Shown here: one piece after another, positions 23,941 to 32,986 of the stretch
How the letters are laid out: every line of letters begins with the position of its first letter
Position numbering within the stretch: the stretch's first letter is position 1
DNA from: Nitrososphaerota archaeon
GTDB taxonomy: Archaea; Thermoproteota; Nitrososphaeria; Nitrososphaerales; Gagatemarchaeaceae
Reading direction: 5' to 3'
Assembly: GCA_029785195.1 (NCBI GenBank)
Contig: JAFMAD010000003.1
Coordinates: forward strand, 1 to 64,000
Length of the DNA: 64,000 nucleotides
Program-made: the position numbers and the translations under genes
The notes under the pieces: generated by a model
The model's input: only the letters and a program-made list of their open reading frames with translations
Told to the model about the DNA's origin: nothing
The model's database searches: none

Positions 23941-25383
23941 ATGGACCAGAGCCTGATCTTCATCGCACTGCTGGCTGCTCCCGCCGCCGGAGCGGCCATC
24001 TCCCTCGTGCCCAGGGACGGGGTGGAGGTCGCGGCATCCCTGGCCTCTTCGGCCGCGGCCGTCCTGGTCTCTCTGTTCTTGCTCGCCTCCGGGACATCGG
24101 GGGTGTTTGGCCTGTTCTACTCAGACGGCCTCACACGGATAATGGCGATTACCATCTCCTCAGTGTTCTTCACCTCCGTGGCTTATTCGTGGTTCTACGT
24201 GAGGCGGATCAACGAGCCCCTCATACGCTTCAGGTGGTACTACTCCCTGCTCGACCTCTTCGCCTTCACCATGTTCCTGGCCGTTACGGTGAACGACCTC
24301 GGCATCGTGTGGATTGCGATCGAGGCGACGACCGTGACCAGCGCCCTCCTCGTCGCCCTGGAACGCGAGAGGACCAGCGTAGAAGCGGCCTGGCGCTACA
24401 CCCTCATCGTCTCCGCGGGCCTCGTGGCTTCACTCCTCTCCGTCGTCTTCGTCTACTACTCGCAGGGGACTCTCCTGATTTCCGACCTCATGGGATCCTC
24501 CATACGCGCTGGGCTGCTCATGCCGGTCGCCGTCGGCTTCGCCCTCGTTGGCTATGGGACCAAGGCAGGTATCGCGCCTATGCACGCCTGGCTCCCCGAC
24601 GCCCACAGCGAAGCTCCCTCGCCAGTCAGCGCTATGTTCTCGGGTATCCTCCTTCCGACGTCGATCTACGCTCTCGTGAGGACGTTCAACCTGCTGCAGG
24701 GACTAGCCTCCTTCGGGGCCATGCGGAACCTTCTCATCGGGTTCGGGGTATTCACTGCTCTGCTCGCCGCCATCATAATGGGACACCAGCGGAATTACAA
24801 GAGAATGCTCGCGTATTCCAGCATGGAGAACATGGGCATCATACTGATCGGCTTCGCGCTCGGCGGCATCGGGATCGTAGGCGCAGCTGTCCAGATAGTC
24901 GCCCACGCCTTCGCAAAGTCCTCCGCCTTCTACGAGTCCGGTAACATACTCGTCGCCTACGAAAGCAAGAACATGGCCGAAGTCCAGGGGGTTGCGGGAA
25001 GGCTGAGGTACAGCGGCTACCTCTTCGCGCTCTCCTGTCTTGCTGTGACCGGCGCCCCGCCGTTCGGCGTCTTCGTGGGTGAATTCATGATACTGACGAT
25101 GGCGCTGAGCACGGGAAACGTCGCGCTCGTCCTACTGCTCGCGGCCGTCTACATCTATGGGTTCATCGGCCTGAACAGGCAGTCAGTAAAGATGGTATTC
25201 GGGCAGAGCAGTTCCGGGCAACTGGTAGATGGGACGACCGCTGGGCCGGCCCCGCGAGCCGCACCGCAGGGTGAACACTGGGTCTCGGTCGCAATCCCGC
25301 TGGCCAACTTGGCCGTGGCACTAGTCATAGGTGTGTACATGAGCCCGATGCTTCTACAGGCGGCCCAGGGGATGGTGCCTTGA
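23941..25383 (+). CDS. Hydrogenase-4 component F-like antiporter subunit (NuoN/MrpD type)
   Basis: 480 residues, about fourteen helices. WIAIEATTVTSALLVALERERTSVEAAWRY holds the conserved glutamate of helix 5, GYGTKAGIAPMHAWLPDAHSEAPSPVSAMFSG is the proton_antipo_M signature with its lysine, and GHQRNYKRMLAYSSMENMG and AHAFAKSSAFYESGN complete the HyfF pattern. It is an ion-translocating subunit. Confidence 0.93.
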   Translation: MDQSLIFIALLAAPAAGAAISLVPRDGVEVAASLASSAAAVLVSLFLLASGTSGVFGLFYSDGLTRIMAITISSVFFTSVAYSWFYVRRINEPLIRFRWYYSLLDLFAFTMFLAVTVNDLGIVWIAIEATTVTSALLVALERERTSVEAAWRYTLIVSAGLVASLLSVVFVYYSQGTLLISDLMGSSIRAGLLMPVAVGFALVGYGTKAGIAPMHAWLPDAHSEAPSPVSAMFSGILLPTSIYALVRTFNLLQGLASFGAMRNLLIGFGVFTALLAAIIMGHQRNYKRMLAYSSMENMGIILIGFALGGIGIVGAAVQIVAHAFAKSSAFYESGNILVAYESKNMAEVQGVAGRLRYSGYLFALSCLAVTGAPPFGVFVGEFMILTMALSTGNVALVLLLAAVYIYGFIGLNRQSVKMVFGQSSSGQLVDGTTAGPAPRAAPQGEHWVSVAIPLANLAVALVIGVYMSPMLLQAAQGMVP

Positions 25384-26735
25384 GCCGCGGGTCGGAAACC
25401 CTGAACGGTGGCGGCGTAGAGAGGCGCAACTTGGAAAGCCTCGGGGAGAAGATGCAGCTCTCATCAGTCTTCCAGGCCGGGGGCCTAAACTACGCGCTGA
25501 TCTCCGATATGGAAACCAACAAGACCATCATCAGCGAGCTCCCCCCGACTCTTAGCGAAGAGTTCGGCGCGCTGCTCCGGGGCAGCGGCGCGGAGCCAGG
25601 GTCCCCATTGGTGCTTGAGGCCGGCGGTAGGGTCGAGGGCTATGGCGTGTTCGAGTTCTCCTACGGCCCGACCAGTTGGGGCGTCCCGGAGGCAGGCGCG
25701 TTCAGCCTCATGACCTACGGAGAGAGGATCCTCAAGGTGGTCCCTAGGCTCAATTTCAAGAAGCGCGGCGTGGAGCGGGCAGTCCTGGGGCTCACTCCGG
25801 AGGACGCGCTCCTTTTTGTCGAGAGGTCGGCGGGCAACTTCTCCGCAGCTTACTCGACCTGTTTCGCGACTGCGGTGGAGGACGCCCTCGGCCTGGGTGT
25901 CCCTTCGGAGGCCAGGTGGACCAGGGCCGTGGCCCTGGAGCTCGAAAGAATCTACAACCACCTGTACGTCTTCGGCCGCCTGGCGGAGGCGGCATCCCAG
26001 AACATTGCGGCGACCCAGACGCACGCGCTCCGGGAGAGGGTCCTGAGGCTGAATTCTAGGCACTTCGGGCACAGGTATCTCTTCGGCATCAATTCAATCG
26101 GTGGAGTGCGCCGGGGCCTTCCCAAGGACGAACGGAGCGCCCTGACGACGGAGGTCAGGCTGGTCGCCAGGGAGTTCTCGGAGCTCGTGCAGTACTTCCT
26201 TTCTTCGCGCATATTCCTCGACAGGCTTCAGGGGACCGCGAAGCTCACGAGGAAGGACGCCTTCGGCCTCGGTACGGTCGGGCCCTCGGCCCGAGGGTCG
26301 GGCGTGCAGTGGGACGACAGACTGACCTTTCCTTTGGAGCCCTACGAGGACATCTACGTCAACCTGGAGACCGAGGATGGAGAGGACACCATGGCTAGGA
26401 CCATGGTGAGGGTGAGGGAAGTCGAGTCCAGCTCAATCGCGCTGAGGGAGCTGTTGGATAGGATGCCTTCAGACGGAACGAAGAGCGGCCCCGATAGGCG
26501 ACGAGCAGACGGCCTTGGGGCGGGCTTCTCCTTCTGCAGGGTCGAAAGCCCGAGCGGGGATCTGATACAGGTAGTCCAGCTCGACGGCGGCGGGAGGGTG
26601 AGCGGTCTGCACGTGCGGCCGCCGTCCCTGGTGAACTGGCTCCCATTCGCGCGGAGCCTTGAAGGCACGGTGTTTACCGATTTCCAATTCGCCTTTGAAA
26701 GCTTCGGCCTCTCGTTCGCGGACTCAGACAGGTGA
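25380..26735 (+). CDS. NiFe-hydrogenase large subunit homologue lacking Ni ligands (Ehr-type)
   Basis: 451 residues from a TTG overlapping the previous stop. The N-terminal part resembles NuoC/HyfG (VPEAGAFSLMTYGERILKVVPRLNFKKRGVER), and LELERIYNHLYVFGRLAEAA is the conserved E-R..NHL..... block of NuoD/HyfG. At the first Ni site, where hydrogenases have RICGIC, the sequence is RSAGNFSAAYS; at the C terminus, where DPCxxC is expected, it reads ESFGLSFADSDR. Both CxxC pairs are gone, so no H2 chemistry is expected. This matches energy-converting-hydrogenase-related (Ehr) proteins and complex I subunit D. The electron acceptor is unknown. Confidence 0.88.
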   Translation: MSRGSETLNGGGVERRNLESLGEKMQLSSVFQAGGLNYALISDMETNKTIISELPPTLSEEFGALLRGSGAEPGSPLVLEAGGRVEGYGVFEFSYGPTSWGVPEAGAFSLMTYGERILKVVPRLNFKKRGVERAVLGLTPEDALLFVERSAGNFSAAYSTCFATAVEDALGLGVPSEARWTRAVALELERIYNHLYVFGRLAEAASQNIAATQTHALRERVLRLNSRHFGHRYLFGINSIGGVRRGLPKDERSALTTEVRLVAREFSELVQYFLSSRIFLDRLQGTAKLTRKDAFGLGTVGPSARGSGVQWDDRLTFPLEPYEDIYVNLETEDGEDTMARTMVRVREVESSSIALRELLDRMPSDGTKSGPDRRRADGLGAGFSFCRVESPSGDLIQVVQLDGGGRVSGLHVRPPSLVNWLPFARSLEGTVFTDFQFAFESFGLSFADSDR

Positions 26736-26744
26736 ACGTGGAAC

Positions 26745-27479
26745 ATGCCAAAGATCTGGATCCTCCGCGGGCTGAAGAAAGGGATACTCACCACAGCCTA
26801 CCCGAAGTCCCAGCCGACGTCCGAGGAGGTCCCGACGCGTTCACTTCCGCCGAGGCCCACCGACGCCGCGGACTGGCCCGCCGGAGAGAGGGGGTGCCCA
26901 ACCGGCGCCATCGATTCAGGGGACAAGAAGGTAGACTTGGGGCGCTGCGTCTACTGCCGCTTCTGCTCTTCGGCTGGGTTCGCCTTCGAGGACGGGTTCG
27001 GGAGCCGCGCAGGGGCCATGCAGGCTAGCCTCACGGGGAACTGCGCTACGGGAACCCGACATATCTTCGGAAGGTCGTTCCACGTCATGATGATTGACGT
27101 CGGGTCGTGCAACGCCTGCAACCTTGAGGTGCTGAACCTCTCAAACCCGTACTACGACCTCTCGAGGATGGGTATCGCTTTCACGAACTCTCCCAAGCAC
27201 GCGGACGCCCTGATCGTCGTTGGGGCCCTCAACCAGGCGATGGTGGATGTCCTCAGGAGGACCTATGAGAGCATGCCAGAGCCGAAGCTGGTCCTCTCCG
27301 TCGGCGCCTGCGCCATAAGCGGAGGGATCTTCAGGGGGGCGGAAGGCTTCGTTTCTCCCGCGGGCGACGCGATCCCCGTGGACGTCGTCGTCCCCGGTTG
27401 TCCGCCTTCGCCTGTCCAAATCCTGGAAGGGCTGCTACTGGCCGCGGGCCGGTTGAAGGAGGAGGGGGTGAGGCGATGA
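26745..27479 (+). CDS. Ferredoxin-small subunit fusion (HyfH/HyfI, NuoI/NuoB-like)
   Basis: 244 residues. Residues 1-95 are a reduced ferredoxin module: GCPTGAI and CVYCRFC supply four cysteines for one [4Fe-4S] cluster, the second cluster set is missing. Residues 105-244 are the small subunit, with GSCNACNLEV, SVGACAISGG and VVPGCPPSP giving four Cys for the proximal [4Fe-4S] cluster. Such a fused module makes the electron wire of the soluble arm. The last stop overlaps the next ATG. Confidence 0.88.
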   Translation: MPKIWILRGLKKGILTTAYPKSQPTSEEVPTRSLPPRPTDAADWPAGERGCPTGAIDSGDKKVDLGRCVYCRFCSSAGFAFEDGFGSRAGAMQASLTGNCATGTRHIFGRSFHVMMIDVGSCNACNLEVLNLSNPYYDLSRMGIAFTNSPKHADALIVVGALNQAMVDVLRRTYESMPEPKLVLSVGACAISGGIFRGAEGFVSPAGDAIPVDVVVPGCPPSPVQILEGLLLAAGRLKEEGVRR

Positions 27480-29530
27480 TTCCGGCATACCTAATCACCA
27501 GCCTCCTCTTCGGGACCCTGGCGCTGCTCGGCGCGGGTTTCGTGCTAGGCCTGTTCGCCAAGAAGGCCGCGTACATGCTGGGGGGCGTGGGTTCCGCCCT
27601 GGGAGCGGCGCTCTCGCTCATCGCTCTGACGTCGGGCAGGATGGTCGCCATCGACCTCTGGCTGGTGAACTCCACGAGCTATGCCCAGCTCCAGGTCTCG
27701 CCGCTCAATGCCTACTTCCTCCTGATTTCCTCGCTGGTCTGGCTCGGGACGTGCCTGTACTCGGTGGGGTACGATGACGACTATCCCAAGTCACTCTCTT
27801 CGCTCCTGCTCCTCACCATCCTGTCGATGGTCATCGTGCTGGTGAGCGGTGACGCGTTCACCTTCCTGATTGGCTGGGAGTCGATGACCATCGCATCGTT
27901 CTTCATGATCCTAGAAGGGAAGGGGGACAAGGAGGGTGTCAGGAATGCGGCCTACCTCTTCCTGGCCTTCGGTGAAGGGAGTAGCGTGCTCATCATGCTC
28001 TCATTTGCCGGACTCTTCTCCGCCGCCGGCACCTTCAGCTTCATGGGCCCCGCTGCAGCCAGGGTCGTCACGCCTCTGGGTCCTTGGATCTTCGTCACCG
28101 CCCTCCTGGGCTTCGGTCTGAAGATGGGGCTGGCCCCGTTCCACATGAGCGAATGGCTCCCGATAGCTCACTCGAGCGCCGCTTCGAACGCATCAGCTCT
28201 GCTCTCTTCAACGCTCACCCTTATGGGGGTCTACGGTATCATCGACGTCGTCTCGCACCTGGGGGGGTATCAGCTGTGGTGGGGGTGGCTAGCATTGACC
28301 ATCGGCGGAGTGTCGGCCCTCCTGGGGGCCCTGTTCAGCTCGGTCTCCGAGCACTCAAAGGGCCTGCCCGCATACAGCACCATAGAAAACAACGGGATGA
28401 TAGTGGTGGCCATCGGGGTGTATCTCATCGCCACCTACTATAACCTCACCCTCCTGGCTGACTTCGCCCTCGTGGCAGCCCTCTTCCACGCTTTCTCTCA
28501 CTCCATCTCGAAGGCGTCCCTCTTCCTGTTGAACGGGTGGATGAGCAAACTCAGGGGGACCTTCGACCTGAGCAGCGCCAACCCGATCCCCGCGGGTGGG
28601 GGGAGGGGGCTGCGTCCCCTCGGGATCTTCACTGCTCTCTCGCTCGCGGCCGTCCCCCCGCTCGCCGGATTCGTCTCGGAGTGGATGGTCCTGGAGACGC
28701 TGTTCCAGTCGTTCAGGTTCGGAGACCTGACCAGCCAAATCTTGGGGGCCCTGGTGGGGGCGATGGTCGCCCTCGCCGCCGGCATAATGATGGTCACCAT
28801 GACCAAAGTCTATGGGTTCGGAATACTCTGGCCGAGGAGGACCGCTGAGCCTGGCAAAAAGGGAGGGGCGTACATCGGTGGGGGCCTCGTCTACTTCACA
28901 GTGCTCATCGTCGCGGTCGGGGCAGCGGCGCCGGGTGTATTTTACCTCGCCTCCCAGGCTGCATCACGGATGCTGGGGGCGAACCCCTATGGGCCATTCG
29001 TCACAGGGCTGCTTGGCGTCCCCGCCCCATTCGTGATTCTCTCCGGCAGCCCGTTCGGTGGCTTTTCCCCCACCTTCACAGCCCTGGCGTTCCTCTCCAT
29101 CCTGCTAGTCACCTTAGCCATTACCGGCGCCGTCCGAGCGCGCCCGCCCCGATTCGGGCTCCGTGTCAGGAGGACCCCTGGATGGTTCGCGGGGGCGGCC
29201 CAGGCGGACGACTCCACCGCCATGTACAACTCCTTCGGCTACAGCACGCCTATCAGGATCATGCTGAGGTTCCTCTTCAGGACCAAGGAGAGCGTGGTCC
29301 AGGTAGGCTCTGTGCAGCGGACGGTCATCAGGTCTCCAGAGGAGTATGTGGTGGACCTCGAGGTGCTCGACGTGTTCAAGAAGTTCTATGACGCCCTCGC
29401 CATGTGGGCCTTGGGGCTGTCCGCTTATACAAGTAGGAGGGTGATGTCTGGGAAACTGGGTCTCTACATCGTCTACATCATGGCCGCCCTCATCTTCGTG
29501 CTGATCTATATCCTGCTCACAACAGGCTGA
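27476..29530 (+). CDS. Hydrogenase-4 component B-like antiporter subunit (NuoL/MrpA type)
   Basis: 684 residues, about sixteen helices. FLIGWESMTIASFFMILEGKGD holds the helix-5 glutamate; GLKMGLAPFHMSEWLPIAHSSAASNASALLS has the helix-7 lysine and the Mrp signature; ALFHAFSHSISKASLFLLNG is the HyfB block. The C-terminal region (residues 560-684) has an amphipathic stretch followed by a last helix (LGLYIVYIMAALIFVLIYILL), similar to the long lateral helix of NuoL. Last gene of the operon; its end nearly meets the convergent UspA gene. Confidence 0.93.
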   Translation: MIPAYLITSLLFGTLALLGAGFVLGLFAKKAAYMLGGVGSALGAALSLIALTSGRMVAIDLWLVNSTSYAQLQVSPLNAYFLLISSLVWLGTCLYSVGYDDDYPKSLSSLLLLTILSMVIVLVSGDAFTFLIGWESMTIASFFMILEGKGDKEGVRNAAYLFLAFGEGSSVLIMLSFAGLFSAAGTFSFMGPAAARVVTPLGPWIFVTALLGFGLKMGLAPFHMSEWLPIAHSSAASNASALLSSTLTLMGVYGIIDVVSHLGGYQLWWGWLALTIGGVSALLGALFSSVSEHSKGLPAYSTIENNGMIVVAIGVYLIATYYNLTLLADFALVAALFHAFSHSISKASLFLLNGWMSKLRGTFDLSSANPIPAGGGRGLRPLGIFTALSLAAVPPLAGFVSEWMVLETLFQSFRFGDLTSQILGALVGAMVALAAGIMMVTMTKVYGFGILWPRRTAEPGKKGGAYIGGGLVYFTVLIVAVGAAAPGVFYLASQAASRMLGANPYGPFVTGLLGVPAPFVILSGSPFGGFSPTFTALAFLSILLVTLAITGAVRARPPRFGLRVRRTPGWFAGAAQADDSTAMYNSFGYSTPIRIMLRFLFRTKESVVQVGSVQRTVIRSPEEYVVDLEVLDVFKKFYDALAMWALGLSAYTSRRVMSGKLGLYIVYIMAALIFVLIYILLTTG

Positions 29531-29536
29531 AACAGA

Positions 29537-29971
29537 TCAGGGCACGATGAGCAGAGGATAGGGCCTGGACTTCAGGAAATGCGAAGACGTCGTCCCAAGG
29601 AGCTTCTCGGAAGTGGAGTGCTGCAGGGTCCCGAGGACAACGAGGTCTGGCTTCAACGCGGCCGCCAGCTCCAGAAGCTTCTCCCCCGAGTTCCCGACTT
29701 CTATGTGGGAGGCGGCGTTAATCAGGTTCTTCTTCACCGTCCGCTCGGCGTTCAGCAGGGTCTCAGTCGCTGACCTCCTCAGCGAATCCACCAACTCGTC
29801 GGGGACCGGGTCTGGGACTCCGGCCGGCTTCCGAACCACGTATGCGATGTGAATCACTGAGCCCTCGTTCTGCGAAGCGATTTCGACCGCGAAGGCGAGG
29901 GCGCGTTCCGACTGGGCTGACCCGTCGTATCCCACCAGCAGCTTTCTCAGCAGGGCTCTCCCACCTGTCAA
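29537..29971 (-). CDS. Universal stress protein (UspA family)
   Basis: 144 residues from TTG. LLVGYDGSAQSERALAFAVEIA is the N-terminal Usp motif, VEVGNSGEKLLELAAALKPDLVVLGT and SHFLKSRPYPLLIVP the C-terminal one. The ATP-binding G-2x-G-9x-G(S/T) motif is altered (GTLQHSTSEKLLGTTSSH), so nucleotide binding may be kept only in part. TATA element CTTATATG centred 27 nt upstream. Confidence 0.92.
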   Translation of the reverse strand: MTGGRALLRKLLVGYDGSAQSERALAFAVEIASQNEGSVIHIAYVVRKPAGVPDPVPDELVDSLRRSATETLLNAERTVKKNLINAASHIEVGNSGEKLLELAAALKPDLVVLGTLQHSTSEKLLGTTSSHFLKSRPYPLLIVP

Positions 29972-29993
29972 CTAGGGCGTCGGCTATCGTGGA

Positions 29994-30001
29994 CATATAA
30001 G
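29994..30001 (-). promoter_or_regulatory. TATA box of the UspA gene
   Basis: CTTATATG on the minus strand, 27 nt before the TTG start, supporting that start and a leaderless message. Confidence 0.55.
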
Positions 30002-30212
30002 GCAACTGCCGTTACACCGAACTGGAGCGATGGGCGACCCTTGACCCCCCACGTGATCCTATGACCCAATGGACGAGCCTTCCTGGCGCCTTGTTCCGGT
30101 CCCCTGCCTCCTGCTCCGCGTCTGACGAGCATCACCGGCTGGACCGCTTAAATCCTATCCCTGCTCGGCTCTGCGTGCCAGTTGAAGTCGGCTCTCACGA
30201 GATGAGCGAGAG

Positions 30213-30977
30213 GTGAAAAAACACCCATATCACAGGCACAGGGCCAGGATTCAGGGGTCCCCAGAGCTTGACTTCAGTCAGCTAAGGGACCGGACCATCA
30301 ACGCCCTGAACAACCTCGGGAGACAGAGGTTCTCCGACGAACCGGGAGGCTATTCGCTCGAGAACTGGGCCAGGGGGATAGGCGTCCTGCTAGACGAATT
30401 CGAAGAGAAGGCGGGGAAGGAAAACCTCTCTCAGGACTACCGCGCCAGGCGCCAGGAGCTGAGCTATCTCGTCTCGAGGCCTGTCGCGCTCGCATCGATC
30501 GACGATGAGATGTCCGGGCTCAGGGCGACCATCTCGCGCATCGAAGGCGCGATGGAGGCCGAGAGAGACAGGATAGCCGCGAAGATAACCGACCTTAAGG
30601 CGGAGCGGGCGAGGTGCTCCAGCGATTTGGACGCCGAGAGAGCGCGGGCGGCCGCCGCTGTTGAAGCACAGAAGTCAGACTCATTTCTCGGCCGCCTCCT
30701 CGGCAGGAAGTCTCCGGCGGACGACCCCGAGCGCATCGAGTCCTTGGAGGCAAGGCTGGCCGCCCTTTCTGCTGAGGTGGCCGAGCAGCAGAGGCTGCTG
30801 AAGGACGTCGACGTCCGCGCCACTGAAGGCAGGTTCGCCGGAGAGTGGGAACGCTTCGGGGCGGCACAGGCGCGGCTGGACGAGCTAGAGAAGGAAAGGG
30901 CAGAACGGGCGGACCTGGTCAAGGAGCGGGCCGAGCTTACGGCCTCGATCGCCGACGCTATCTCAAAGGCTCCATGA
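30213..30977 (+). CDS. Coiled-coil protein of unknown function
   Basis: 254 residues from GTG. Residues 1-90 are basic then helical (LDFSQLRDRTINALNNLGRQRF, ENWARGIGVLLDEFEEKAG). From about 95 to 250 the sequence is heptad-rich with many Arg, Glu and Ala (EMSGLRATISRIEGAMEAERD..., LEARLAALSAEVAEQQRLL), broken by a glycine hinge LGRLLGRKSPADDPE. No membrane segment or signal. Resembles small SMC-like or prefoldin-like scaffolds only in general character. CTTAAATC about 65 nt upstream may be the TATA element. Confidence 0.75.
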   Translation: MKKHPYHRHRARIQGSPELDFSQLRDRTINALNNLGRQRFSDEPGGYSLENWARGIGVLLDEFEEKAGKENLSQDYRARRQELSYLVSRPVALASIDDEMSGLRATISRIEGAMEAERDRIAAKITDLKAERARCSSDLDAERARAAAAVEAQKSDSFLGRLLGRKSPADDPERIESLEARLAALSAEVAEQQRLLKDVDVRATEGRFAGEWERFGAAQARLDELEKERAERADLVKERAELTASIADAISKAP

Positions 30978-30991
30978 CGGTCTCTGGGGGA

Positions 30992-31756
30992 CTATGCTCG
31001 CGCCCTGACCATGTACCAGTAATGGTATGCCTCGGAGAAACCCAGGTCCCGATAGAGCGCCTTGGCAGGCTCGTTGCTCGGTTCCACCTGGAGATATCCC
31101 GTTTCCGCCCCGCCCTGCGCCCCCCCACCTGAGAGGGCCCAGCACTACGGCCCGCGCATGACCACGGCGGCGGTGGTCGGGGTGCGTGACGATGTCGAAG
31201 ATGCCGCAATGCGCCCCCTCAGCCACCCCCATCCCGCACGCGACAATCTTCTCTCCTTCCGACACCGACGCGAACACCCTCCTGGGGACGGTGTTCAGGA
31301 GCATCTTGCTGGCGGTCTCGCGCATCCGCAGTTCGACCTCGTTCAGCTCGAAGTAGGCAGAGAGCCATCGTTCAGAGAACGCCTCCGATGTCTCGACCGC
31401 GCTCTCGCTCGGCCACGCCCTCCCCCCGAGGCTGACGGTCTGCACCGAAGCTCCCGCGACGCGCCTGTATCCTCTCTTCAACAGGACGCGGTCGAGGCTG
31501 GCCGGGACGGAGGCGGGGGTCAGTTTGAAGACCCTGTCCAACCCGCGGCTGGTGCACGCCTCCTCGCAGACCGAGACCTTCCTCTCGGCCCCGAGCGCCC
31601 CCCGGTGAAGCGGGCTGACGGAGTTTGCCCTCTTGGTGTATCCGGCCGAGAATCGCAGGACCCCCCGTCGAGCAGCAAGGTCTGGAGTGAAGGCCAGGCG
31701 CTCTGAGACAGCTCTCCGACCCGCCTTATGGACGGCCTGCCTGGCACCAGCCGCAT
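30992..31756 (-). pseudogene. GNAT acetyltransferase broken by two frameshifts
   Basis: Three frames must be joined: MRLVPGRPSIRRVGELSQSA to LLLDG in one, VLRFSAGYTKRANSVSPL to [19 protein letters not shown] in the second, and [20 protein letters not shown] to YWYMVRARA in the first again. Together they form a normal GNAT protein of about 255 residues with the acetyl-CoA loop RRRGHA. The breaks fall at a six-C run (31661-31666, one base short) and a seven-C run (31120-31126, one base too many) on the plus strand. Opposite single-base errors in homopolymers suggest assembly errors, so the gene may be intact in the organism. Confidence 0.8.
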
Positions 31757-31837
31757 TTCACGCCACCGGACTTGATTCGTCGCCGCAGCCGACCCGGGCA
31801 CTGTTCTTAAGAAAGGGCGCGTGACTCCTAGACAGGT

Positions 31838-32986
31838 TTGACAGCCGCCGGATCGGTCGTGCTATCGAAGAAAGAGCTCGAGAGATACAGCAGGCAGCTG
31901 GTCCTCCCCGAGGTCGGCGTGGAGGGCCAGCGCAGGCTGAAGTCATCCAAGGCTCTTGTCGTCGGGGTGGGGGGGCTGGGGATCCCCGCCTCGACCTACT
32001 TGGCCGCGGCAGGGGTAGGGGAGGTCGGGATCATCGACCACGACGTGGTCGAAGTGAGCAATATCCACAGGCAGCCTCTATACTCGGAGGGCGACACGGG
32101 GAGGCGGAAGGTGGAGGTCGCGCGGGAGAGGCTAAGCGAGACCAACCCCAACGTGACTGTGACGACGTACGGCGGCAGGCTGGACAGGTCTAACGCTCTG
32201 GAGATTATCCGTAGGTACGACGTAGTACTGGACTGCACCGACAACTTCCCAACGCGGTACCTCGTCAACGACGCCTGCGTCATGGCGGGGAAGCCTGACG
32301 TGTATGCCAGCGTGTTCAGGTTCGACGGCCAGTCGTCGGTCTTCGCCACGAAGTCAGGGCCGTGCTACCGCTGCCTCTTCCCCGTCCCTCCACCTCCTGG
32401 GGCGGTCCAGGACTGCGCCGAGTCGGGGGTGATGGGCGTCCTCCCCGGGCTGATGGGGACCGTCCAGGCGGCCCAGGCGCTGAACATCTTGCTGGGGAAC
32501 GGCAGGGCCCTGGTGGGGAGGCTCCTGCTGTTCAGCGGGTCTGAGATGACCTTCGACGAGGTCAAGGTGCGCAAAGACCCGGAGTGCCCTGTCTGCTCCT
32601 CTTCCCCGAGAATCAGGGAGCTGATAGACTACGACGAGTTCTGCGGCCTGGGTCGAAATAGGGAGAACCAAGACGAGCTCGGCCCCTCCGAGCTCAAGCG
32701 CCTGCTCGACTCCGGCACAGAAGTCGTCCTGCTCGACGTCCGCGAACCCTACGAGCGCCAGCTCTGCAGCCTCGCAGGGTCGAGGCACATCCCTCTGGGG
32801 GAGCTTGTTAGGAGGGCGGGGGAGCTGGACAGGGACGACGAACTGGTGGTCTACTGCCACGTGGGGGTGAGGAGCGCCGCAGCGGTCAGCCTCCTCAAGT
32901 CGCTGGGGTTCAGGAGCGCGAAGAGCCTTGCTGGTGGGATCAGGGCCTGGGCCGAGGAAGTGGACCCGTCAATCCCCGTGTACTGA
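31838..32986 (+). CDS. MoeB/UbaA-like E1 adenylyltransferase with rhodanese domain
   Basis: 382 residues from TTG (TATA-like TCTTAAGA about 30 nt upstream; a GTG seven codons later is possible). Residues 5-255: ThiF/MoeB fold with VVGVGGLGIPAS (ATP), DHDVVEVSNIHRQ, CTDNFPTRYLVND, zinc pairs CYRC and CPVC, and the Cys in DCAESGV. Residues 280-380: rhodanese domain with active-site loop CHVGVRSA. It activates the C terminus of a ubiquitin-like sulfur carrier (the GG-ended protein at 15.8 kb is a candidate) and supplies sulfur for Moco or tRNA thiolation. Confidence 0.93.
   Translation: MTAAGSVVLSKKELERYSRQLVLPEVGVEGQRRLKSSKALVVGVGGLGIPASTYLAAAGVGEVGIIDHDVVEVSNIHRQPLYSEGDTGRRKVEVARERLSETNPNVTVTTYGGRLDRSNALEIIRRYDVVLDCTDNFPTRYLVNDACVMAGKPDVYASVFRFDGQSSVFATKSGPCYRCLFPVPPPPGAVQDCAESGVMGVLPGLMGTVQAAQALNILLGNGRALVGRLLLFSGSEMTFDEVKVRKDPECPVCSSSPRIRELIDYDEFCGLGRNRENQDELGPSELKRLLDSGTEVVLLDVREPYERQLCSLAGSRHIPLGELVRRAGELDRDDELVVYCHVGVRSAAAVSLLKSLGFRSAKSLAGGIRAWAEEVDPSIPVY

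Noticed and set aside
30200-30214. Mini-ORF ATG-AGC-GAG-AGG-TGA just before the coiled-coil gene as a leader peptide
   Set aside because: Only four codons long; the GAGAGG stretch is more simply part of the ribosome binding region.
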